In this document: in pieces, positions 48,931-55,734 of the stretch
How the letters are laid out: the number at the start of each line of letters is the position of its first letter
Numbering within the stretch: position 1 is the first letter of the stretch
Assembly (NCBI RefSeq): GCF_000422205.1
Contig: NZ_ATHV01000015.1
Span: 62,001 to 126,000 of the forward strand
Direction: 5' to 3'
Source of the DNA: Desulfovibrio sp. X2
GTDB taxonomy: Bacteria > Desulfobacterota > Desulfovibrionia > Desulfovibrionales > Desulfovibrionaceae
DNA length: 64,000 bases
The notes under the pieces: model-generated
What the model saw: the letters and a program-made list of their open reading frames with translations, nothing else
The model's database searches: none
Told to the model about the DNA's origin: nothing
Translations under genes and position numbers: made by a program

Positions 48931-49419
48931 ATGAACCGGATCATGACCTGCGAAGGGATCGGCATCAGCGGCGTGCCGGACGACGAAGGCCTGCGCGAGC
49001 TGGCCGCCAAGGGCGTGAAGACCCTGGTGGACACCCGCGAGGGCGCGGAGCCCGGCGGTGCGGACATGATGGCCAAGGCCGCGGAGCACGGCCTGGACTA
49101 CGTCCGCATCCCCATCTCGAAGAAGCGGCTGGACAAGGAGCAGATCGAGCGCTTCCGGCGCACCGTCCTCGATGCGGACAGGGCGCCCGTGCACATCTTC
49201 TCCACCGGGGGCAAGAGGCCCATGGGCATCCTCTGCTTCCTGGCCTGCGCGGGCAGGGGCGAGTCCATCTTCGAGGTCTTCCGCAAGGCCAAGAGCTGCG
49301 GCTGCAGCATCGACAAGGAATACGCGCTGAAGAACTACATCTTCGATTTCTACCGGGCGAACTGGCCGGAAATCCAACTGAACTACTACTCCAGGCAGCC
49401 GGGCTTCACCAGGGGCTAG
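48931..49419 (+). CDS. DUF442/phosphatase-like protein without catalytic cysteine
   Basis: 162 residues. The layout follows the DUF442 (beta-lactamase-hydrolase-like) and dual-specificity phosphatase fold: GISGVPDDEGLRELAAKGVK, TLVDTREGAE, LDYVRIPIS, then VHIFSTGGKRPMGILCFLAC where a phosphatase would have HCX5R. The P-loop here reads HIFSTGGKR, so the nucleophile is Ser/Thr or absent. It is 25 nt upstream of tmcD and probably in the same operon. A regulatory or binding role is more likely than catalysis. Family assignment is moderate. Confidence 0.6.
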   Translation: MNRIMTCEGIGISGVPDDEGLRELAAKGVKTLVDTREGAEPGGADMMAKAAEHGLDYVRIPISKKRLDKEQIERFRRTVLDADRAPVHIFSTGGKRPMGILCFLACAGRGESIFEVFRKAKSCGCSIDKEYALKNYIFDFYRANWPEIQLNYYSRQPGFTRG

Positions 49420-49444
49420 GGCGTGGAGGAGAAGGGGAGCGCAC

Positions 49445-50707
49445 ATGTTGCAAAGCCATGATGTGGACTGGGAGGCCGGCGAACGGACGCTCGCCGACCT
49501 CGGTCGGCCGGGCAAGGGGACGCAGTGGGTGGAAGAGCCCCGCTTCAGTCCGGACGGCTCGCGCGCGGCCGCGGTGGCCAGGCTCGCGGACGACGTGAGC
49601 ACCGTGCGGGTCAACGGGGAGGACTGGGAGCAGTCCTTCGACAAGGTCTGGAACCTGCGCTTCGCGCCCGACGGGCGGCTTTGCGCCCTGGTGCAGCAGG
49701 ACGGCGAATGGACCCTGGCCGTGGACGGGGAGCCCTGGGAGAACACCTTCGAGTTCGCCTGGAACCCGCTCTTCAGCCGCGACGGGGCGCACATCGGCCT
49801 GTGCGTGCAAAACGGCATGCGCTACGGCCTGGCCGTGGACGACGCGCCCTGGGACGAGCTCTTCGCCAACGCCAACAACGCCCTGCTGGCGCCGGACGGC
49901 AGCCGCGCGGCCGCGGCCGTGCAGACCGAGCCCCTGGGCCAGGCCGAGATCGAGAAGTTCGGGAAGGGCGTCTTTTCCGCCGCCGTGGACGGCGTGGCCT
50001 GGCCGCGCAACTTCGTCAACGTCTGGAGCCTGGACTTCAGCCCGGACGCGAAGCGCCTCGCGGCCGAGGTGCGGCTCTCCCTGCACGAGCACACCATCGC
50101 CGTGGACGGCGAGCCCTGGCCCGTCACCTTTTCCGCGGTCTGGGAGCCGCGCTTCTCCCCGGACGGGAAGAGCGTGGTCGCCCCGGTGCGCTCCGGCGGC
50201 AAGTGGCGCCTGGCGCGCGACGGCCAGACGCTGTGGAACGGCACCTACGTGCAGCTCTGGCACCAGATGTTCAGCCCGGACGGCGAGCGCATCGCCGCCG
50301 TGGTCAGCCCGCGCTTCGGGCAGTGGACCATGGCCGTGGACGACCGCCCCTGGCAGGCCACCTTCGACGTGGTGAGCGACGCGGTCTTCTCCGCGGACGG
50401 CTCCCGCCTGGCCGCCGCGGTCTGCCGGGGCGGCAGGTGGACCGTGCTGGCGGACGGCAAGGCCTGGGCGCGCGACTTCGAGCGCGCCTGGCCGCCGGTC
50501 TTCAGCCCGGACGGCTCGCGGGTCGGTGCCCTGGTGGAGACGGACGGCCGCCGCGCCCTGGCCGTGGACGGAGAGATCGTCGGCACGGGCGGCGGGGACG
50601 TGCACGGCTTCGCCTTCTCCCCGGACGGGCAGAAGGTTCTCGTGAACCGCGTGGACGACGGCGCCTGCATCCGCAGCGTGCAGCGGCTCGGCAACGGCCG
50701 GAGGTAG
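49445..50707 (+). CDS. tmcD: TmcD, tryptophan-rich subunit of the Tmc redox complex
   Basis: 420 residues made of about eight repeats of a WD40/beta-propeller-like unit, each with PDG near a turn and a conserved W (W.LAVDGEPWENTF-like; VWEPRFSPDGKSVVAPV). No signal peptide, so it is cytoplasmic. Tmc is a membrane complex of Desulfovibrio that takes electrons from periplasmic cytochrome c3 and passes them to the cytoplasm; TmcD is its tryptophan-rich partner of unknown detailed role. In the published D. vulgaris locus, from memory, the order is tmcABCD; here it is D-C-B-A. Confidence 0.88.
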   Translation: MLQSHDVDWEAGERTLADLGRPGKGTQWVEEPRFSPDGSRAAAVARLADDVSTVRVNGEDWEQSFDKVWNLRFAPDGRLCALVQQDGEWTLAVDGEPWENTFEFAWNPLFSRDGAHIGLCVQNGMRYGLAVDDAPWDELFANANNALLAPDGSRAAAAVQTEPLGQAEIEKFGKGVFSAAVDGVAWPRNFVNVWSLDFSPDAKRLAAEVRLSLHEHTIAVDGEPWPVTFSAVWEPRFSPDGKSVVAPVRSGGKWRLARDGQTLWNGTYVQLWHQMFSPDGERIAAVVSPRFGQWTMAVDDRPWQATFDVVSDAVFSADGSRLAAAVCRGGRWTVLADGKAWARDFERAWPPVFSPDGSRVGALVETDGRRALAVDGEIVGTGGGDVHGFAFSPDGQKVLVNRVDDGACIRSVQRLGNGRR

Positions 50708-50715
50708 GAGGGGAC

Positions 50716-51375
50716 ATGCACGCCATCTATCAATTCGTCAGCGGCCCCCTGGTCTGGGCGTCCTTCACCGTGTTCGTGGTCGGCTCGCTCTACCGCCTGG
50801 TCACCATGATCGCCATATCGCGCAGAAAGGACGCCCAGGTCCTGGAGTACATGAGCTTCTACTACGGCCTGCGCTCCATCCTGCACTGGAGCGTGCCCTT
50901 CATGAGCGTGAACATGCGGCGCCGCCCGGTCATGACCGTGGTGGCCTTCGCCTTCCACGTCTGCCTGCTCGCGGCGCCCGTCTTCCTGCTGGCGCACCTC
51001 GTCATGCTGGACACGGCCTTCGGGATCTCCTGGCCCGCGCTGCCCGAGGGCGCGGCCGACGCCATGACCCTGGTGGTCGTGGCGGCCTGCGTCTTCTTCC
51101 TCGTCCGCCGCATCCTGGCGCGCGAGGTGCGCTTCGTGACCCGGACCTCGGACTACGTCCTCCTCGGGATCGCGGCCGCGCCCTTCGTGACCGGCTTCCT
51201 GGCCTACCATCAGCTCCTCGACTACCGGCTGATGCTCGTCCTGCACATTCTCACGGGCGAGGCCATGCTCGTGGCCATCCCCTTCACCAGGCTCTCGCAC
51301 ATGATCTTCGCCCCCTTCACCAGGGCGTACATCGGCTCGGAATTCGGCGCGGTGCGACACGCGCGCGACTGGTAA
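50716..51375 (+). CDS. tmcC: TmcC, integral membrane cytochrome b subunit
   Basis: 219 residues with five membrane helices, starting MHAIYQFVSGPLVWASFTVF. Histidines suited to heme ligation lie in LHWSVPF, FAFHVCLL, YHQLL and VLHILTGE; the fold is NarI/DsrM-like. It connects periplasmic TmcA with cytoplasmic TmcB across the membrane. GGAGGGG lies before the ATG, 8 nt after tmcD. Confidence 0.9.
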   Translation: MHAIYQFVSGPLVWASFTVFVVGSLYRLVTMIAISRRKDAQVLEYMSFYYGLRSILHWSVPFMSVNMRRRPVMTVVAFAFHVCLLAAPVFLLAHLVMLDTAFGISWPALPEGAADAMTLVVVAACVFFLVRRILAREVRFVTRTSDYVLLGIAAAPFVTGFLAYHQLLDYRLMLVLHILTGEAMLVAIPFTRLSHMIFAPFTRAYIGSEFGAVRHARDW

Positions 51376-51402
51376 CCGCTCTTCAGCCAATCACGAGGTG
51401 GA

Positions 51403-52806
51403 ATGATGAACGCCACAGCAACGAGCGCGACGTCGGGCGCAGCGGGTGCGAAGGCGGGCGGGGTCCCCGGCCCGTCCAGGGACCCGTCCATAGACGAGGG
51501 GCTGGCCCTCGGCCTTTCGCGCCTCACGCCCGAGCGCACGGAAAAGACGATCAGGGACTTCCTGTCCGGAGAGGTGGGCGCGCGCCTCTCCACCTACCTG
51601 GACACCTGCGTGCACTGCGGCCTGTGCGCCGAGGCCTGCCACTACTATCTCTCGCACGACAACGATCCGAGCTACTCGCCCGTGGGCAAGGTCAGCCAGA
51701 CCTGGTGGGAGATCATGAAGCGCGGCGGCCGCGTGGACCCGCAGTTCATCGGGCAGGCGGCGCGCATCGCCTACACGGAGTGCAACCTCTGCCGCCGCTG
51801 CTCCATGTACTGCCCCTTCGGCATCGACATCGCCTATCTGGTGGGCCTCATCCGGCGCCTGTGCTTCAAGCTCGGCGTCACGCCCAAGTACCTGCAGGAC
51901 ACGGCCAACAGCCACTCCGCCACGCTCAACCAGATGTGGGTGCGCGAGGACGAGTGGATCGACAGCCTGCAGTGGCAGGAGGACGAGGCGCGCGACGAGG
52001 TGCCCGGCCTTCGCATCCCCCTGGAGAAGGAAGGGGCCGAGATCATGTACTCGGTCATCGGGCCCGAGCCCAAGTTCCGCACCCAGCTCATCTACCAGGC
52101 CGCGGTCATCATGCACGCCGCGGGCGTGGACTGGACCATGCCCGCCACCCCGGGCTGGGACAACAGCGACATGGCCATGTACAGCGGCGACTACGAGCTC
52201 ATGGGCCGCCTCAAGCGCGCCCACTTCGAGACCGCGCGCCGCCTGAAGGTCAAACGCATCGTCATGGGCGAGTGCGGACACGCCTTCCGCTCCGTCCACG
52301 ACGTCGGCAACCGCTGGCTTGGCTGGCGCGACCGGCCCACCCCGGTCATACACGCCGTCCAGTTCTACCACGAGCTGCTCTCCAGCGGGCGGATATCCAT
52401 CGCCAAGAAGTACGACGAGGCCGTGACCTTCCACGACCCGTGCAACATCGTGCGCGGCATGGGGCTGCACGAGATGGGCCGCGAGGTCGCCCGCGCCCTC
52501 GTCCCGGACCTGGTCGAGATGCACCCCAACCGCGAGCACAACTACTGCTGCTGCGCGGGCGGCGGGGTCATCAACTGCGGGCCGCCGTTCAGGAACACCC
52601 GCGTGGAGGGCAACCGGATCAAGGCCGAGCAGCTGGCCGCCACGGGCGTGAAGACGGTCATCGCTCCGTGCCACAACTGCCACGGCGGGCTCGAGGACAT
52701 CATCCACCACTACAAGCTGGACATGAAGATCAAGTTCCTCGGCGACCTGATCTACGAGTGCATGGACAAACCCTGGGAAGAACAGGACGCGGGAGAGACG
52801 GCATGA
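51403..52806 (+). CDS. tmcB: TmcB, HdrD/DsrK-like Fe-S subunit
   Basis: 467 residues. Two ferredoxin motifs: CVHCGLCAEAC (Cys68, 71, 74, 78) and CNLCRRCSMYC (Cys126, 129, 132, 136). Then a degenerate first CCG module retaining Cys291 in VMGECGHAFRS, and a full second CCG module (DPCNIVRGM, NYCCCAGGGV, PCHNCHGG) that should bind the non-cubane [4Fe-4S] cluster of heterodisulfide reductases. It is the cytoplasmic catalytic or electron-exit subunit of Tmc. The first 30 residues are Ala/Gly-rich and unconserved. It overlaps tmcA by 4 nt. Confidence 0.94.
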   Translation: MMNATATSATSGAAGAKAGGVPGPSRDPSIDEGLALGLSRLTPERTEKTIRDFLSGEVGARLSTYLDTCVHCGLCAEACHYYLSHDNDPSYSPVGKVSQTWWEIMKRGGRVDPQFIGQAARIAYTECNLCRRCSMYCPFGIDIAYLVGLIRRLCFKLGVTPKYLQDTANSHSATLNQMWVREDEWIDSLQWQEDEARDEVPGLRIPLEKEGAEIMYSVIGPEPKFRTQLIYQAAVIMHAAGVDWTMPATPGWDNSDMAMYSGDYELMGRLKRAHFETARRLKVKRIVMGECGHAFRSVHDVGNRWLGWRDRPTPVIHAVQFYHELLSSGRISIAKKYDEAVTFHDPCNIVRGMGLHEMGREVARALVPDLVEMHPNREHNYCCCAGGGVINCGPPFRNTRVEGNRIKAEQLAATGVKTVIAPCHNCHGGLEDIIHHYKLDMKIKFLGDLIYECMDKPWEEQDAGETA

Positions 52807-53213
52807 AAAGGACCCTGATCCTGGCCGCGGCCCTGGCCGTGCTCTTCCTCGGCGCGGCCGTGCCCGGCCGCTCGCAGGACGAGATGCGGCAGCTGGCCGA
52901 TCCGGCCTTCGCCCCGGCCAAGCGGGCGGCCGTGCCCTTCAACCACGACGCGCACAACGCCGCGGCGGGCATAGAGAACTGCGCCGCCTGCCACCACGCC
53001 TACGAGAACGGCGTCCTGCAGAAGGACCAGGACTCCGTGGGCGTGCCCTGCTCGGACTGCCATCCCCTGAAGGCGGGCATGGCCGCGGCGGGCGGGCAGG
53101 ACGTTACGGCCGAGACCACCCTGATGAACGCCTACCATCGCCAGTGCCAGACCTGCCACGAACAGCGCGGCAAGGGGCCGGTGATGTGCGGGGAATGCCA
53201 CCCCAAGGGCTGA
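52803..53213 (+). CDS. tmcA: TmcA, type II tetraheme cytochrome c3
   Basis: 136 residues with a signal peptide (to about residue 25) and four CXXCH heme sites at Cys60, 83, 115 and 129 (CAACH, CSDCH, CQTCH, CGECH). It is a periplasmic electron carrier that receives electrons from type I cytochrome c3 and hydrogenases and hands them to TmcC. The ATG lies in the tmcB stop (ATGA). It ends the operon, with a terminator about 58 bp on. Confidence 0.95.
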   Translation: MKRTLILAAALAVLFLGAAVPGRSQDEMRQLADPAFAPAKRAAVPFNHDAHNAAAGIENCAACHHAYENGVLQKDQDSVGVPCSDCHPLKAGMAAAGGQDVTAETTLMNAYHRQCQTCHEQRGKGPVMCGECHPKG

Positions 53214-53265
53214 CCGACGCCAGCGAGGGGGCCGCGCCGTCGCCACCGGCCGGCCCCGGGACCGG

Positions 53266-53305
53266 AAAAAGCCGCCCCGGGATGCACGTTGCATCCCGGG
53301 GCGGC
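53266..53305. terminator. Bidirectional terminator between tmcA and the Sec-Hdr gene
   Basis: A perfect 16-bp stem with loop CGT; A5 on the left gives T5 on the minus strand. It ends both convergent operons. Confidence 0.88.
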
Positions 53306-53370
53306 AGTGCGTGGGGTGGGTTCCCGTCCGGTCCGAGGGTGCGGAGCCGTCGCAGGGTCCCCTTGAGACC

Positions 53371-54663
53371 TCAGAGTCCGCAATGGGCCAGGTCCGGCCC
53401 GAGGTAGGTCCGTTCGTTCTCACCCAGCACGCCGAGCGAGAGCGCGAGCAGCGTCCACAGGTGCACGGTGCGGTACGGCGCCTTGAAATGGTCGGCCAGG
53501 TCGTGGATCTGCGAGTGGCAGTTGTGGCAGGGGGTGATGCAGTAGGCCGCCCCGGTGTCCAGGATCTGCTGCAGCTTGATCCTGCCGTAGGCGTGCCGCG
53601 CCTCGGTGTAGCCCGATTGCAGGAAGCCGCCTCCGCCGCCGCAGCAGAAGTTGTTGGAGCGGTTGGGGTACATGTCCACGAAGTTCTCCTCGCCGACCAC
53701 GCTCCTGACCACGAAGCGCAGGTCCTCGGCGATGGGGTCGCCCAGCGACTTGCGCACGAGCTGGCAGGGGTCCTGGACCGTGAACCTGATCTTCAGCTCC
53801 CTGTTCCAGTCCGCGCTCGGCGTGAGCCTGCCCTCGCGGATCCACAGGGCGTACCAGCGGATGATGGAATCGAGCTCGAAGGAATGGGGGATGTCGAACT
53901 TCTGCAGTCCGGACCGGACCGCGTAGAACTCGTGCCCTCACTCCGTGTTGAGCCATGTTCGGGCCCCCAGGTCGTCCACGGCCCGCGCCTTCTTGCGCAC
54001 GATGCTCTCCCAGGCCGCATCGTCGGCCGCGAACATGCAGTAGTTCTCGGCCGACCAGCCGAGCGTGCCGTAGGTCCAGTCGGCCCCGGCCAGGTGCAGG
54101 ATCTTCCACAGGGGCACCATCTCGTCGGGCTCGGTGACCGGCTCGCGCGAGTTCTGGTTGAGGAAGAAGGTGGCGTTCTTCCTGTCGATGGGCGCCTGCA
54201 TGTCCGCGAAGCGCGCATCGGCCTCGCGCACCTCGGAGAGCACGTCTTCCACCACGAAGCGGAAGTCCTCGGCGCTGGCGCCCATGGCGCTCGCGCCCTC
54301 GTTGGTCAGGGCCATGTCGCAGGACTTGACGATGCCGCGCGGCCGCTTCTCGCGCGGCCAGCTTTGGCGCGCCTCGTAGACCAGCTGGGGGATGTCCACG
54401 CCCATGGGGCAGGCGTGCACGCAGCGGCGGCACATGGTGCACATCCAGACCCAGGGGCTTTCCAGCGCCTCCTTCTCCTGCCCGAAGGCCAGCAGGCGCA
54501 GGAAGCGGCGCGGGTCCATGCCCTCGAGGCCCGTGGCCGGGCAGCCCGAGGCGCAGGCGCCGCAGGTGAAGCACATGCTCAGGTGGCCGCCCTCAGGGAG
54601 CAGCCCCTGGACCCTGTCCAGGAACGGATGCTCGAGATTCTCGACGACGATCGGTTCGGTCAT
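53371..54663 (-). CDS. HdrD/TmcB-like Fe-S protein, predicted selenoprotein (TGA = Sec242)
   Basis: 430 residues if the in-frame TGA at 53940-53938 is read through. N-terminal part: two ferredoxin motifs, CFTCGACASGC and CTMCRRCVHAC, as in TmcB. At the TGA the sequence runs WLNTE-U-GHEFYAVRSG, which aligns with TmcB's GECGHAFRSV, so the TGA replaces that conserved Cys. Downstream the frame stays open with the full second CCG module (DPCQLVRKS, NFCCGGGGGFL, TPCHNCHSQ) to a normal TAG-free end at 53371. There are no other stops, the frame is unchanged, and the SECIS-like hairpin follows. AGGAGG precedes the ATG. The role is probably disulfide or thiol reduction coupled to electron transfer. The alternative is a nonsense mutation or sequencing error. 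Confidence 0.85.
53904..53922 (-). promoter_or_regulatory. SECIS-like hairpin for selenocysteine insertion
   Basis: In the mRNA, 15 nt after the UGA, GCGGUCC pairs with GGACUGC (7 bp, one G-U) around the loop GGUCC. The UGA-to-loop distance is 22 nt, and a GU sits in the apical loop, both as in bacterial SECIS elements such as that of E. coli fdhF. The encoded residues remain conserved-looking, so the hairpin lies within the coding sequence, as bacterial SECIS must. Confidence 0.75.
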
Positions 54664-54693
54664 ACGATCCTCCTCACGATGTTCGGGAACTGT

Positions 54694-54713
54694 TCCCCGG
54701 GTTGTCCCGGGGA
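54694..54713. repeat. Short hairpin between the hypothetical gene and the Sec-Hdr gene
   Basis: TCCCCGGG, loop TTGT, CCCGGGGA: 8-bp stem in the 81-bp gap, 31 bp upstream of the Sec-Hdr start. It may modulate expression; there is no T run. Confidence 0.5.
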
Positions 54714-54744
54714 CTGCCGCGCCCAGGGAAGCGCCAGTGAAGCG

Positions 54745-55341
54745 TCAGTGGAGCGTCCCTCCCGCGTCCGCGTCCCTGCCCGCGTCCTTTTCCGTTTTGG
54801 CCCGCGCGGGGCCGCGCTCGCCGGGCATGGGGCCGTCCCCGCCCAGGGGCTTCCAGCCGCCGGTTCCGTCCGCGCCCTCCGCGCCGCATCCCTGCGCGCA
54901 TCCCTGCGCGCAGTCGGCGAGCGAGGCGAAGGGGCAGCTCGAGGGCCGGGGCGGGCTCATGGCGGACCACTCGGCCACGATGGCCGCGAGGTCGGCCAGG
55001 AAGGGGTCGAGCACCTCCTCCATGAGCAGGAAGTTGAAGAAGACCTTCACGCCCTCCACGAAGGGATGGGGCAGGCCGTGCTTGGTGAGGCGGCCGAGGT
55101 AGACCTTGTGCGGCCAGGGCTCGTCCATGAAGGCCAGGAACGGCCGGATGCCCTTGTTGCGCAGCACGAAGCGGATGTCGTAGCCCTCGCCCTTGATGCG
55201 GCATTCGCTCAGGTACAGGGGCTTTGGCTCCATGCCCGCCGGGTGCGCGCGGGCCTCGGTCATCAGCCGCAACAGCCCGCACACGGCCTCGTAGAACGGA
55301 TAGGCCTTGGTGCGCAGAAACTCCTCGCGTGACTTTTCCAT
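54745..55341 (-). CDS. Uncharacterised protein co-transcribed with Sec-Hdr gene
   Basis: 198 residues, MEKSREEFLRTKAYPFYEAV, with FVEGVKVFFNFLLMEEVLDPFL in the middle and a Cys-rich string (SCPFASLADCAQGCAQGCG, near 147-165) before a Gly/Ala/charged tail. No signal peptide or confident membrane helix. I do not recognise the family. GGGAGG precedes the ATG at 55341, and the gene lies 81 bp upstream of the Sec-Hdr gene on the same strand, so it is probably its operon partner. The clustered cysteines could hold a cluster. Confidence 0.7.
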   Translation of the reverse strand: MEKSREEFLRTKAYPFYEAVCGLLRLMTEARAHPAGMEPKPLYLSECRIKGEGYDIRFVLRNKGIRPFLAFMDEPWPHKVYLGRLTKHGLPHPFVEGVKVFFNFLLMEEVLDPFLADLAAIVAEWSAMSPPRPSSCPFASLADCAQGCAQGCGAEGADGTGGWKPLGGDGPMPGERGPARAKTEKDAGRDADAGGTLH

Positions 55342-55430
55342 GCGTCCTCCCATTTTCGGGGTCGCTGTCCGGGACCGCGCAGCATCGAGCACCGCGATGG
55401 CCCCTGCATGTTCCGATGCCCCCTGCCTAT

Positions 55431-55445
55431 GGAAAAGCCGTGCCA
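55431..55445 (-). promoter_or_regulatory. Weak candidate sigma54 promoter of Sec-Hdr operon
   Basis: Read on the minus strand: TGGCACGGCTTTTCC. The -24 half is a perfect TGGCAC; the -12 half TTCC misses the G of TTGC. It lies 90 bp upstream of the start at 55341 and about 85 bp from the palindrome. Confidence 0.35.
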
Positions 55446-55510
55446 GTCGTTTGCTGCCGGAAAACTGCCGTCATATCAGTTGGTTGCTGGATGGTTCGCA
55501 GCGCGCTGGA

Positions 55511-55558
55511 AGACACGTTGCAGGGGTGCAACCCGCGCGGGTTGCACCCCTGCAACGT
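55511..55558. promoter_or_regulatory. Perfect 48-bp palindrome with two GTTGC-N6-GCAAC sites
   Basis: Each half contains one site: GTTGCAGGGGTGCAAC (55515-55530) and GTTGCACCCCTGCAAC (55539-55554), centred 24 bp apart. The same motif occurs twice upstream of the tmc operon. No T run follows on either strand, so an operator/enhancer reading is better than a terminator. Confidence 0.65.
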
Positions 55559-55734
55559 GTGGAAAACGACGCACGGGGAGAGGGACGCACAAGGCCGGAG
55601 AGGAGGGCCGGACAGGGAGGCGGCCGGATGGGGAGGCGGATGGCCCGGGAGGCGGAGGCGCGAGGGCGGGCGCGGGACTGCTCGTGTCTGGGCGCTGTTT
55701 CGGCCGCCGTTTCGAGAGTCCCGGCGCTACGGCC

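Larger units (their letters stand above)
55342..55734. other. Regulatory region between Sec-Hdr operon and activator gene
   Basis: No gene. It holds the 48-bp palindrome and a possible -24/-12 element on the minus strand. Confidence 0.6.

Noticed and set aside
53371-53757. Separate small gene for the C-terminal half of the Hdr-like protein
   Set aside because: Its first codon is an internal GTG inside the CCG module and lacks a ribosome site; the same frame continues upstream without a stop to the TGA, so it is one gene with the 53938-54663 part.
53938-53940. Simple nonsense mutation or frameshift in the Hdr-like gene
   Set aside because: There is no frame change, both halves stay fully motif-complete, the TGA replaces a Cys seen in the homologue, and a SECIS-like stem is in place. 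Not formally excluded.
55511-55558. Terminator of the 55735-57231 activator gene
   Set aside because: It is 180 bp beyond the stop, has no T run, and its internal GTTGC-N6-GCAAC sites recur upstream of the tmc operon, which fits an operator better.
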